Under the pieces are notes generated by a model. That model ran no database searches. It saw only the letters and a program-made list of their open reading frames with translations, and had not been told where the DNA came from. DNA of 43,131 nt from JAUPKT01 sp964427855 (GTDB lineage Bacteria > Desulfobacterota > Desulfomonilia > Desulfomonilales > Desulfomonilaceae). The position numbers and the translations under genes are program-made. Location of the stretch: NCBI GenBank assembly GCA_964427855.1, contig CAYRVH010000032.1, positions 1-43,131 of the forward strand. The letters run 5' to 3'. Shown in pieces: positions 35,077 through 43,131 of the stretch (positions within the stretch are counted from its first letter, which is position 1; each line of letters starts with the position of its first letter).

Positions 35077-35092
35077 AGCAATATCGATGCCA
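35077..35092 (-). promoter_or_regulatory. Sigma-54 (-24/-12) promoter for amt
   Basis: On the minus strand TGGCAT, five bases, TTGCT: this matches the TGGCAC-N5-TTGCW consensus at ten of eleven defined positions. The invariant GG and GC are both present at the right spacing. Transcription would begin near 35065, about 108 bases before the amt ATG. No equally good match was seen before glnB or glnA, so the three genes may share this promoter. Confidence 0.7.
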
Positions 35093-35311
35093 AATTTGCC
35101 GAGCATCTCAATATGTCGATCCTGAAAAAGCCCAGAAAGGCATTACCAGCCGGAGTACTGAGAGATGAGAGCCGTTCTGGGCTCGCGCTGCTGACAAGAT
35201 GGCATACGCAAGGGATGTTTGTGTATGGTCGTGGGTGTGCCTTGTCGCGTGTTGAGGAGAGATGCGGGAGCGGCGCCCCCCGAATAAGGTACATCCTCGT
35301 AGGGTCTGAGT

Positions 35312-36879
35312 CTAGAATGACAATTTTGTACGAAACCGCCTGGGATCGATCCCATACTTGTGCACGCGCAGTCCCATGATTCGCTCGGTGATCCCAAGGA
35401 TACGCGCCGCCTTGGTCTTGTTTCCGCGGCATACCTTCAACGCGTCCATCACCATGTCTCTTTCCAAGCTATCGAGAGCGCTTTGAAGGGTTCCCGTCCT
35501 TTCCAGGGAAGCTTTGGCCGGCGTCTGGAGGGTTGGGGGCAAATGCCGGCCATGAATAACGCCGTCGGTAGTAAGCAGCACCGCTCTCTCGATACAGTTT
35601 TCCAGTTCTCTTACATTCCCCGGCCAGTGATAAGCCATGAGCATGTCGATGGCTTGCGTCGAGATTCTCGTGACGGTTTTGTGATTCGCCTTTGCGTATT
35701 TCTCCACAAAGTAGTCCGCAAGAAGAGGTATATCGGTCTTGCGCTCGCGCAGAGGAGGTACGTGGATGGGGAAGACGTTGATCCGATAGTAGAGGTCGTG
35801 GCGGAATTTTCGCCCTTCTACGAGCAATTCAAGGTCTCTGTTCGTGGCCGCGATGACACGCACATCTGTCCGTCTGGTCACATTTCCGCCCACGCGTTCG
35901 AACTCCCTTTCTTGGAGCACGCGCAGCAGCTTGATTTGAGTCATAAGAGATAGGTCGCCCACTTCGTCCAAGAAAATGGTACCGCCGTGAGCCAATTCAA
36001 AACGACCCTTTCGGGTTGAAACGGCGCCAGTGAAAGCGCCCTTCTCGTGTCCGAAGAGCTCGCTTTCCACGACGCTTTCCGGCAGAGCCCGCAATTTACC
36101 TTAATGAAGGGTTTATCCGCGCGGCCGCTATTGAAGTGGACGGCATGGGCTACCAATTCCTTGCCGGTTCCGCTTTCCCCTCGTATAAGCACCGTAGTGT
36201 CACTTTTTGTAACCTGGGCGATGAGATCGTACACGCTCTGCATGCTCTTCGAGTTCCCGACTATGTTTGTGGGACGAAACCGTTCTTTGAGCTGGTTTTG
36301 CAATCTCCTATTTTCTTCGAGAAGCCGGTGCCGCTCTTCCTGGGCCGACTGTCGCAGGCGCACCGCCTGGGCGATCATCGACGCGACTATGGAGAGGAGA
36401 CGGACGTCTTCCTCAAAAGAGACTCCCTCTTCGAACAGGCGATCGGCGCTCAGGGCTCCAATGGTCTCATTGCCAATCTTAATAGGCACACAGATAAAGG
36501 AAATGTCCTTCTTCTCGAGCCCAGTTCTGGCGCCCGTACGGTCGAGAAACAGGGGTTCATCAGAGATATGAGGGACTACCGCTGGTTTCCCCGTGACGAT
36601 GACCTTGCCCGTGACGCCTTCGCCCGGTACATACCGCCCCCGTTCTATTTGAGGCTGAGAGAGGCCATGAGCCGCCTCGATAAGGATCTCTCCGGATTCT
36701 CGGTTCAAGAGCGTCAGCGTTCCCCTCATCATTCCCCTATGTCGAGCGAGAGACTCGAACACAGGGCCTACCACCTCGTGAAGGTCCATGCTTTGATCGA
36801 GGCGTTGGGAAATTTCGAAGAGGAGCATCCATTCCGTGATCTCTTGCTTTATTTCGGGCTTGTGCTTCTCCTTATTCAT
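35312..36879 (-). pseudogene. GAF/AAA sigma-54 activator (NifA-type architecture), frameshifted
   Basis: Two overlapping frames make one protein of about 522 residues. The first part (36879 to about 36092) holds a GAF domain (residues about 30-180) and the start of the AAA domain with Walker A GESGTGKE, then runs KPFIKVNC and loses frame. The second resumes at RALPESVVESELFGHEKGAFTGAV, with the full sigma-54 loop, Walker B (TIFLDEVGD), PPLRERKTDIP and a Fis-type helix-turn-helix (NKTKAARILGITER). The expected VNCAALPES motif needs one extra base next to the GGG run at 36088-36090, so it is either a real mutation or a sequencing error. It is next to amt-glnB-glnA, hence a likely nitrogen regulator; no nif genes are here. 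Confidence 0.88.
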
Positions 36880-37083
36880 AGTTTTACAAGCCGCCTTTCA
36901 CGACAAGGTCGTATTGGTTACGAAAATGTAGGATATTCCCATGCCGTTGTCAAATACGTCATAACAGGCAATAATGGCATTTCATTTCGGCTGACAGGAA
37001 CACATATAGGCCCCACGGGTGTTGGGTCACGCCATAACGAAAAACGGTTCCGAAACATTTCCATGTCGTAAGTGATGTATTCC

Positions 37084-37112
37084 TTGACGTTTGTGTTGTT
37101 TCGTTTTACATA
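37084..37112 (+). promoter_or_regulatory. Sigma-70-type promoter for the lytic transglycosylase gene
   Basis: TTGACG at 37084-37089, a 17-base spacer and TACATA at 37107-37112, within an AT-rich stretch. The transcript would start near 37119, about 135 bases before the likely GTG start. Confidence 0.5.
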
Positions 37113-37254
37113 ATTAGCATTAATTTTGTGTAACATGGCGAGTCTTCAACTGAGATGACCCTCTTCGCTATGCTCGCTGGGCTGGATAGGCGCAACAAGG
37201 CGGAAGCGACCTCACCGGGCCATGTCGATCGTCCATTCTGAGAGAGGAACAAAA

Positions 37255-39402
37255 GTGCTCCAGCACGGTTTTCAGTGCGCAGAAGAGTTGCAAAGGAGGC
37301 TGTGTGATCGGAAGCGAAGGTACCTCTGGGGAAGCCCTGTATGGCTGTCTTTGACAGTAGTTTTCTCGGTGTTTGGGTCGTGCTTTTCGCCCTCTCCGAT
37401 CAATGCCGCGGAACCTCCGTCAGTTGCGCATGAGTTTGAAAAAGGAAAGGCGTTCCTGGATCAACGTCGATTAGCAGACGCTGAATCGAGCTGGGGCGCG
37501 GTGCGCAAAGATGAGCTCTACGGACCGGTGGTTCTTGTTCTGCTCGCGCGCGCATATCGGGAGAAGCATGACGTTGCAAGAAGCGAATCATTATATCGCG
37601 ACGCATTGAAGCGTTTTCCCAAGACCATTTATGGCCCCATGGTGAAAAGGGAGTTGGTGGACGTCTTGGTTCAGGAGGGGAAGGCCGAAGCGACCCCGTT
37701 GCTTACTGAACTGATTCGAGACGGGGACTCCAAGTCCAAGCCGCGGCTCATATTTTCCCTCGCGGAGCTCGAAGCGAGGCTTGGGCGGTATGATGAGGCT
37801 GTAAGACACTACAAGACGCTGTATGTACACTTCCCTGCCTCTATAGAAGGGCTTCAATCGGCTGAAGCGCTCCATTCGCTCGCGGCACGCGGTCGAATCC
37901 AGTCTCCAGTGTACACCCTGCGGGAAAAGGCCGAGCGGGCGCGCCTTCTCTCTCAGGCTGGAAGATTCGATCTGGCCGGTGAGATGTATCAAGGGATGCT
38001 TAAAGAAACACCTTCAGATCAGTCGCTCCGCCTCAAGCTGGCTACCTGCCACTACAAGGACCGAAAAAACCAGTCTGCCATAAATCTTTTGAAAGACATT
38101 TTGAAGGCCAATCCTCCTGCATCGTTGCGTCTAGAGACCTTGTATCTACTGAGTCGGTTATATTGGCGGCTGGAGAGAGACAAGGATTTTGAATTGTGCT
38201 GCAAAGCGCTTATTGAATCGGGCAATGAGCGTTTCAGGAAGATTGCCCTGTTCAATTTAGGTGCATACAATTTTGAGAAAAAGCGTTTTGATGCCGCTCA
38301 TACCTATTTTGATCGTGTGAGCAAGCTAGGCCCCGATGCCAAGATGGCGTTTCAAACAAAGTGGCGCATGGCCTGGATTGCGTACTTAAAGGGCGATTTT
38401 GCCAAGTCAGCCCAGCAGTTTCAGCAACTCAAGACAATGGCAGCGTCTGTTGATTTGCAATACCCCTGCCTTTATTGGCAGGGCCGCTCGTTGCTCAAGT
38501 TGCACAAGACCGAGGACGCGGTAAAGCTGTTCCAAGAGATTTGTGATCGAGCTCCTATGAGTTATTACGGCTATGAGTCAGCGGACGTCTTGAAAACTCT
38601 TAAGATTCAGCCTCGCCCTATGCGTGATCAAACAGAGAAGTTTCCCGACACCGGGCTGAGGTCGAGTCTGCTTGCAAATCCTTTGGTGGGTCAGGCAGTC
38701 AAGCTCCAGGAGCTGAAGCTGCACGAATTCGCGCTCGTGAATCTCGATGCCCTGCCAAGTCAACTACAAGCCGAACCGGGTGTCGCCCTTTTACGTGCAC
38801 GGAGCGCGTACTTGCTGGGCCAATATTCCAAAGCCCGTGTGGCTCTCTCCTGCGCGTATGGCCGATTTATTGACAATCCGCCCAAGGATTCGCCGAGAGA
38901 ATTCGTCGAGATGGCATTTCCTCGAGTGTACTACGAAGAGACGCTGCGCCAGGCGAGTCGTCATGGAATCGACCCGAACCTTGTATGGTCAATTATTCGT
39001 CAGGAAAGCCTTTACGACCATACTGCAGTATCGCCGGCAGGGGCTGTGGGACTGATGCAAGTCATGCCACATGTGTCAGGACTCGCTGACGCTTCCCGCA
39101 AGGCATCGCCCTCAGTCATCGCAAAGCTGTTGGATCCGCGCCAAAATTTGACCATCGGCGCCGGCATCCTAAAGAAAAACCTGACAACCTTTGGCGGCAA
39201 CATAGTCTTGGCAGTGGCCTCGTATAATGCGGATGCGAGGAAAGTGAAGTCGTGGATGAAGGACAATCGAGGGCTTGCCCCGGACGAATTCGTGGAGATG
39301 ATTCCGTACCAAGAGACCAGGTTGTATGTAAAGCGCGTGTTGGCGGGAATCAGAACCTATGGCATATTGCATAGCGGACAAAACGTTGCGGAACTGTGGT
39401 AG
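37255..39402 (+). CDS. Lytic murein transglycosylase (Slt type) with TPR-like superhelix
   Basis: A 715-residue periplasmic enzyme. I favour the GTG at 37255, which has GAGAGGAAC upstream; the ATG at 37222 lacks a site. A long basic N-region leads to a signal segment (WLSLTVVFSVFGSCFSPSPINA). Residues about 50-560 are helical repeats of the Slt70 superhelix or TPR type (ADAESSWGAVRKDELYG, AVKLFQEICDRAPMSYYGYES). The C-terminal lysozyme-like SLT domain has GIDPNLVWSIIRQESLYD with the catalytic Glu, then GAVGLMQVMPHV and AVASYNADARKVKSWM. It cleaves the MurNAc-GlcNAc bond with 1,6-anhydro product. It is longer than Slt70 (about 620). The next gene follows after 35 bases. Confidence 0.92.
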   Translation: MLQHGFQCAEELQRRLCDRKRRYLWGSPVWLSLTVVFSVFGSCFSPSPINAAEPPSVAHEFEKGKAFLDQRRLADAESSWGAVRKDELYGPVVLVLLARAYREKHDVARSESLYRDALKRFPKTIYGPMVKRELVDVLVQEGKAEATPLLTELIRDGDSKSKPRLIFSLAELEARLGRYDEAVRHYKTLYVHFPASIEGLQSAEALHSLAARGRIQSPVYTLREKAERARLLSQAGRFDLAGEMYQGMLKETPSDQSLRLKLATCHYKDRKNQSAINLLKDILKANPPASLRLETLYLLSRLYWRLERDKDFELCCKALIESGNERFRKIALFNLGAYNFEKKRFDAAHTYFDRVSKLGPDAKMAFQTKWRMAWIAYLKGDFAKSAQQFQQLKTMAASVDLQYPCLYWQGRSLLKLHKTEDAVKLFQEICDRAPMSYYGYESADVLKTLKIQPRPMRDQTEKFPDTGLRSSLLANPLVGQAVKLQELKLHEFALVNLDALPSQLQAEPGVALLRARSAYLLGQYSKARVALSCAYGRFIDNPPKDSPREFVEMAFPRVYYEETLRQASRHGIDPNLVWSIIRQESLYDHTAVSPAGAVGLMQVMPHVSGLADASRKASPSVIAKLLDPRQNLTIGAGILKKNLTTFGGNIVLAVASYNADARKVKSWMKDNRGLAPDEFVEMIPYQETRLYVKRVLAGIRTYGILHSGQNVAELW

Positions 39403-39437
39403 CACAAACGGCTGCCCTGGAACTATGGTGTGCAAGA

Positions 39438-39920
39438 ATGATGAATGAACCTTCCACGCATTTCGATGCGTCGCCCTATGTAAAGCTCTTCATTGATAAA
39501 GAAGGCCGCTGGTTTCAGAATGGCGCCGAAATAATTCATCCGGGAATATATAGACTTTTCTCCGACGCCTTGGAGCAGACGTCCGATGGAGAATACCGGG
39601 TGCGGATAGGCCGGGAAACGTGCAAGGTAGAGGTTGAAGACGCGCCTTTTGTGGTGAAAGCCATTCGAGATGGAGTTGCGGGACGCATCTCCCTGCTTTT
39701 GAATGACGGCGCCTTGGATGACTTTGATCCCAATGACTTCTGGATCGCTGCAAACGGGGTTCCCTATTGCGGAGTTAAAGGCGGCAGATTTCCCGCACGA
39801 TTCTTGCGTCCCGCGTATTATGCGCTGGCGCAATACGTGGTCGAAGATAATGGCGCCTACTACTTTGAACTCGAGGGACAGCGGTACGTTGTGCGTCACG
39901 AATCCCCTGTTCATGACTAA
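39438..39920 (+). CDS. DUF1285-like protein
   Basis: A 160-residue soluble protein. The ATG at 39438 (MMNEPSTHFDASPYVK) is preferred to the frame at 39396, which overlaps the upstream stop. The sequence has the DUF1285 pattern: IDKEGRWFQNGAEIIHPGIYRLF, then GEYRVRIGRETCKVEVEDAPFVV, and an aromatic region near the end (RPAYYALAQYVVEDNGAYYF). Solved members are small two-domain beta proteins with no established activity. It sits downstream of the lytic transglycosylase, probably co-transcribed, and converges on the dtd gene. The family call is by recall of its conserved segments and should be checked with a profile search. Confidence 0.8.
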   Translation: MMNEPSTHFDASPYVKLFIDKEGRWFQNGAEIIHPGIYRLFSDALEQTSDGEYRVRIGRETCKVEVEDAPFVVKAIRDGVAGRISLLLNDGALDDFDPNDFWIAANGVPYCGVKGGRFPARFLRPAYYALAQYVVEDNGAYYFELEGQRYVVRHESPVHD

Positions 39921-39935
39921 TGGGAGGTTGCCGGG

Positions 39936-40391
39936 TTAAGCGGTCGCGCGGGGAGGGCTTTCCACGATCAGGGTCACAGGCCCGTCATTGATCAATTCAA
40001 CTTGCATGTGCGCCCCAAAAACTCCCTCAGCGACGTGGATGCCCTTGCGCCGGAGCTGTCCACAGAACTGGTCGTAGAACGCCCGCGCTGTCTCGCCCGC
40101 CGCGGCCCCTGAGTATGAAGGACGTCTTCCCTTGCGGCAATCGCCGTAAAGTGTAAACTGAGACACCACAAGCATCTCCGCGCCCACCTCGAGCAAGCTC
40201 AAATTCATCTTTCCACTTACGTCGGAAAAGATCCGCAGGTCGGGTATTTTGTCAGCCATCCATTCCACCTGTTCGTCTCCATCGTGCACGCCGATTCCCA
40301 GCAAAACGAGCAAACCCACGCCTATTTCACTGACGACCTCGCAATCCACCATCACGCGAGCGCTAAGGACGCGCTGGACCACTGCCTTCAT
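39936..40391 (-). CDS. dtd: D-aminoacyl-tRNA deacylase
   Basis: A 151-residue protein, the usual family length. It hydrolyses D-aminoacyl-tRNA (and Gly-tRNA-Ala), keeping D-residues out of protein. Markers are the N-terminal MKAVVQRVLSARV, GLLVLLGIGVHDGD, the motif LVVSQFTLYGDCRKGRRPSY with the active-site region, and the cross-subunit GP motif in INDGPVTLIVES. The protein is a cytoplasmic homodimer. Its start overlaps the end of the NUDIX gene by four bases (ATGA), so the two are translationally coupled. Confidence 0.96.
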   Translation of the reverse strand: MKAVVQRVLSARVMVDCEVVSEIGVGLLVLLGIGVHDGDEQVEWMADKIPDLRIFSDVSGKMNLSLLEVGAEMLVVSQFTLYGDCRKGRRPSYSGAAAGETARAFYDQFCGQLRRKGIHVAEGVFGAHMQVELINDGPVTLIVESPPRATA

Positions 40392-40912
40392 GTATATCGC
40401 CCCAGGTAGCTCTCCCAGAGCCGCATGAACGCGGGAACAAAATCCTTGGGATTACGCCTCATGTGTGCGGACAGTTCGCGAGGCGTGACGAAAAAGCCTT
40501 GGCTGATTTCATCAGGATCGGCAAGAGGAGTGAGATCGGTCCATGTCTCATACAGCACCACGTGCTCGTAGTCAGTTTCCGCCGAAGGGGGCAGACGCAG
40601 CGCTTCTTTAAGTTCAGCGCGCAGCCCCAATTCTTCGTAAAGTTCCCTCGCGGCGGCCTCTATGTAATCCTCTCCCGGGTCCACGTGTCCGGCTGCAGAG
40701 GAATCTAATTTGAGAGGGTGCATGTCCTTTTTGGGTGAGCGACGTTGCACAAACAGTGAGCCGGTTGAGTTAAAGACGAAAATGTGTACTGCGCGATGCA
40801 TGAGTTTTTGCTGATGAATGTCCTTACGGGCCGCCAGGCCCACTACAATATCATCGGCGTTTACCACTTCCAGCATTTCATCATCGGTAGAATGCATCAG
40901 TTCTCGATACAC
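40388..40912 (-). CDS. NUDIX hydrolase (YfcD/Idi-like)
   Basis: A 174-residue protein with a NUDIX box, GHVDPGEDYIEAAARELYEE, that fits GX5EX7REUXEEXGU in outline. The preceding segment (VGLAARKDIHQQKLMHRAVH, FNSTGSLFVQRRSPKKDMHP) is that of the Idi/YfcD subgroup, which act on isopentenyl or nucleotide diphosphates. Without the full set of Idi residues a specific substrate is not assigned. It overlaps dtd by four bases. The gene upstream encodes a thiamine-binding-like protein 52 bases away. Confidence 0.92.
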   Translation of the reverse strand: MYRELMHSTDDEMLEVVNADDIVVGLAARKDIHQQKLMHRAVHIFVFNSTGSLFVQRRSPKKDMHPLKLDSSAAGHVDPGEDYIEAAARELYEELGLRAELKEALRLPPSAETDYEHVVLYETWTDLTPLADPDEISQGFFVTPRELSAHMRRNPKDFVPAFMRLWESYLGRYT

Positions 40913-40964
40913 AAGGGGTCACGTTGATCTCATACGGCCGGATACCGAAACCCAACGTTCCCTT

Positions 40965-41255
40965 CTACAATTTTTCGTACACAGATTCGACCTTGCGTTT
41001 GATGGACCCCTCAGCCCCGCGACGATCATCGATCTTGACGTTGGTCACCACACGCACGCATTGAGAAGCCATGTTGTCATGACACCTCTTAATCACCTCA
41101 AACACCTTGTCTGATGGGCCCTCGATGAGTGTTCCCATTGCATGGATTTCGTAATCTAAACCACTCTGTTGGATGATCTTGATGGATTCGGCCACATAGC
41201 GACTGAGGCCAGAGTCGCCTTTGTCTAAAGGAAATACGCTTAGTTCGGCCAACAT
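40965..41255 (-). CDS. MTH1187/YkoF family thiamine-binding-like protein
   Basis: A 96-residue protein of the MTH1187 (PF01910) family, which form tetramers with ferredoxin-like folds. Landmarks are MLAELSVFPLDKG, SGLSRYVAESIKIIQQSGLDYEIHAMGT and LIEGPSDKVFEVIKRCH. Members have been crystallised and some bind thiamine or a related ligand; no enzyme activity is established. A GGAG-like site precedes the ATG. It is on the same strand as the NUDIX and dtd genes and could be in their transcript. Confidence 0.92.
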   Translation of the reverse strand: MLAELSVFPLDKGDSGLSRYVAESIKIIQQSGLDYEIHAMGTLIEGPSDKVFEVIKRCHDNMASQCVRVVTNVKIDDRRGAEGSIKRKVESVYEKL

Positions 41256-41363
41256 GCGGAGTTGCTCCTCTCGTTCGGGCTGCGACGTCTTTCTCTATAG
41301 ATTGCGTTGCGGCGTCGTATAGCAGCTTTTTACTACCGACGCCGGCCGCGGATGTGATAATGC

Positions 41364-42251
41364 CTATTTCACAAGATTCAGCCTCACTGGGCGCTTCAGA
41401 ACAACATAGGATCCATTCTCAGATTCTCTGCGTTCTGTGATTCCCACCTGTTCCTTGATCAGTTCGGCCACCTTCTTTGCGTCTGCTGGGAGCATTCTGA
41501 CGCAGCCGTGAGACTGATTCCTTCCGATGCTGCGAGGCGCGTTGGTTCCGTGAAATCTATAGCCATAATCTTCGAGCTTTACACGTCCGGCGATCATGTC
41601 TTCTGAAGACGGCGTGCGCTTCTTATCTCTCACATCTCTTTTCTTCAGAAGAGGGGCCATGGTCCCGCCATACACCTTTTTGCTCGGTTTTTCGCCGGCA
41701 GCCCATGCCCTATCCTTGGGTGGAATCCACCATGGTTCATCATCGTATATGTGCGTGACGTAGTACGTACCGACAGGGGTCGGGAACTCTGGCCCTCCTA
41801 AGCCCACTCTGCAATGATACAGGGTTCTTAGGTTTCCATCTTCGGTGTGCGACAAGAGCGTGAACGTATGTTCTCCATGTTTGACCTCTATTTCGAGGTA
41901 GGGAATGGGAGCTCCTGCCATGAGGTTTTCTTGGTCTCTTTCCTTTTGGAGGGTAGGAGACACAGAGGCCCGTCGAAAATCCGGGCGGTTCCCACCGTCG
42001 CCCGCAGTTTGCGCCTGCGTCGAAACGGTGTAGGGCTTGTTCAAGGCCGCTGCAACGCTCGGCACGGGCAGAGCTTCCTGTAAAAGCTCCCTGACGCTTC
42101 CCGGCATGCTGCGGCCATTGACCGTCCAATATGAGGGCGCCTGCCCCGACGACTCGACAGTTCCAGAAAAAACGGTTGAAGCTGGCGATGCATTACAGCA
42201 CCACAACAACGCGACACCAACACCCAGTACCTTCTTGAAACTAAGGAACAT
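41364..42251 (-). CDS. L,D-transpeptidase (YkuD) family protein
   Basis: A 295-residue secreted protein with a signal peptide (residues 1-24, LGVGVALLWCCNAS with a possible Cys at the cleavage region). The YkuD domain spans residues about 125-285, with a leading beta segment (PYLEIEVKHGEHTFTLLSHT), GTYYVTHIYDDEPWW and the catalytic HGTN with SIGRNQSHGCVRML (nucleophile Cys). These enzymes make 3-3 cross-links in peptidoglycan or attach proteins to it. It lies near the lytic transglycosylase, so the region may serve the cell wall. The loop containing GGTMAPLLKKRDVRD is unusual for the family core. A 520-base gap separates it from the next plus-strand gene. Confidence 0.93.
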   Translation of the reverse strand: MFLSFKKVLGVGVALLWCCNASPASTVFSGTVESSGQAPSYWTVNGRSMPGSVRELLQEALPVPSVAAALNKPYTVSTQAQTAGDGGNRPDFRRASVSPTLQKERDQENLMAGAPIPYLEIEVKHGEHTFTLLSHTEDGNLRTLYHCRVGLGGPEFPTPVGTYYVTHIYDDEPWWIPPKDRAWAAGEKPSKKVYGGTMAPLLKKRDVRDKKRTPSSEDMIAGRVKLEDYGYRFHGTNAPRSIGRNQSHGCVRMLPADAKKVAELIKEQVGITERRESENGSYVVLKRPVRLNLVK

Positions 42252-42577
42252 GATCTTATCTCTCTACCGTCATGCTCATAATAAAAATGATCCGTAACTT
42301 TAGCATGTTATGAACACAAAGGCAATCAAAAAGTTGCTGTTTGCTGCGGATTAGAAGGGACTGCAGTTGAATGGCCAGTAATCTGTTGCTTTTTGCATGG
42401 AAACACACCCCAGAGAAACCATGTCTTAAGGCGCGCCAGGGGTGATTTATCGCGGAACAAAACGGCAAGAGGCTTGGATCATCCGACTACGTTGACGGAG
42501 TTGTCGCAGCTTAAACCTGGTGTTGATTGTCTCGACGAGATATTTGAGGTCTTTCATTACTGTGGTGCATTTATTTC

Positions 42578-42606
42578 TTGACAGATTTCCAAAGAAAAAG
42601 TATGGT
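42578..42606 (+). promoter_or_regulatory. Sigma-70-type promoter in the gap before the last gene
   Basis: A perfect TTGACA at 42578-42583, 17 bases, and TATGGT at 42601-42606. The predicted transcript begins near 42613 and reaches the ATG at 42772 with a leader of about 160 bases. The rest of the gap from 42252 shows no gene. Confidence 0.6.
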
Positions 42607-42771
42607 CACTTTACAATTTTAATATGATATAAGATTAATCAAGAAGTGGCAGTCGTGCGATGTGGATTTCACGCCATCGCGACGTCGCACATCCGGCCAG
42701 CATGCCTAAAAGCGCAATCCGTAAAGGCCAAAAGAATAATTAAATCGTAGGACATCACCTGAAAGGAGAAC

Positions 42772-43131
42772 ATGTCGGTCATGGAGAACAACGTGAGCTA
42801 CGCAATGTATGTATTGCAAGAGCCGGTTCAATACGTGTGCTTGGCCTTTATGGCTACTATGTACGCAATTAAGGTGCGTCAGTTGCTTAAGAAGCCTTTC
42901 CCACCTGAAAAGGCCCAATTGAAGGGTGACCGCGTGGCGGGCGCCATCCATTCTTTGGCCAATGTTCTTCGTCCGTGGGAGATGGAGAGTACACGGAAGC
43001 ACTTTTACTTTTATCTCGAGTTCATGATTTTCCACATTGGAGTGGCTGTCACCATCGGTTCCACTTTTCTTATTCCTCTAGCTGGTCCGGCTTCTTTGTA
43101 CAACCGAACGAGATTTATAAGTGGTACGCTG
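42772..43131 (+). CDS. N-terminal part of a membrane protein, cut by window end
   Basis: The open frame runs from the ATG at 42772, eight bases after AAAGGAG, to the window edge (120 codons seen, no stop). It starts MSVMENNVSYAMYVLQEPVQ and has two likely membrane helices: YVCLAFMATMYAIKV (about residues 20-35) and FYFYLEFMIFHIGVAVTIGS (about 82-101). A His in MIFHIGV and another in STRKHFYF could be heme ligands; the layout resembles nitrate reductase gamma/DsrM-like subunits of anaerobes, but the fragment is too short to be sure. No neighbour in the window supports or refutes this. Confidence 0.75.
   Translation, partial: MSVMENNVSYAMYVLQEPVQYVCLAFMATMYAIKVRQLLKKPFPPEKAQLKGDRVAGAIHSLANVLRPWEMESTRKHFYFYLEFMIFHIGVAVTIGSTFLIPLAGPASLYNRTRFISGTL

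Noticed and set aside
35312..36879. Calling the activator nifA
   Set aside because: The GAF-AAA-HTH layout fits NifA, but no nif genes are present and the layout is shared by other sigma-54 activators, so a symbol is not justified.
36136..37071. A plus-strand open frame of 311 codons over the sigma-54 activator
   Set aside because: It is antisense to the GAF/AAA gene and has no recognisable domain or signal.

Overview
The window looks like chromosomal DNA of an anaerobic Desulfobacterota/Deltaproteobacteria-type bacterium. The evidence is indirect. There are many two-component and sigma-54 systems, a cytoplasmic molybdopterin/iron-sulfur/FAD-NAD redox cluster next to a TauE/SafE transporter, a siroheme-decarboxylase-like (alternative heme pathway) protein, a His-rich metal-binding protein and a P-II/Amt/glutamine synthetase cluster. 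No rRNA, tRNA, insertion sequence, prophage or CRISPR array was found. A run of 12 N at 30168-30179 and a likely one-base frameshift near 36090 suggest a draft assembly.

Layout. (1) 1-2.3 kb: small secreted proteins, a helix-turn-helix-like protein and a lipoprotein. (2) 2.8-6.0 kb: an overlapping-regulon pair made of a 648-residue sensor kinase with an unrecognised N-terminal half and a receiver-kinase fusion. (3) 6.0-9.4 kb: His-rich protein, glutamine-amidotransferase-like protein, secreted protein, TrkA-linked potassium channel, and a single-domain CULT protein, that is, a bacterial homologue of the ligand-binding domain of human cereblon. (4) 9.4-16.1 kb: redox cluster running TauE/SafE, membrane protein, molybdopterin oxidoreductase, four-cluster ferredoxin, GltD-like FAD oxidoreductase. 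(5) 16.4-27.0 kb: signalling block with a degenerate orphan receiver, an NtrC-type regulator, two kinases and a membrane protein with overlapping stop/start codons, a P1-family peptidase and a 1109-residue hybrid kinase. Two copies of a 162-bp MITE-like repeat lie in the gaps. (6) 27.1-28.2 kb: a 1.1-kb gene-free gap with a cluster of DnaA boxes, a strong candidate for a replication origin. (7) 28.2-31.6 kb: a CdaA-YbbR fusion (c-di-AMP synthase plus its regulator), a GAF/degenerate-GGDEF protein split by the N run, and the AhbA/B-like protein. (8) 31.7-36.9 kb: nitrogen block of glnA, glnB, amt and a frameshifted GAF/AAA sigma-54 activator, with a sigma-54 promoter before amt. (9) 37.2-43.1 kb: lytic transglycosylase, DUF1285-like protein, dtd, NUDIX hydrolase, thiamine-binding-like protein, L,D-transpeptidase and the start of a membrane protein cut by the window edge.

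How it fits together. Every gene from 1.7 to 27 kb is on the minus strand, and the genes just right of the DnaA-box cluster are on the plus strand, so transcription points away from the putative origin on both sides. The nitrogen block is a plausible single regulatory unit: the activator gene lies just upstream of amt, whose promoter has the -24/-12 form such activators use. The redox block could link NAD(P)H to a sulfur-type molybdoenzyme, with TauE/SafE exporting an anionic product. That substrate assignment is inference.
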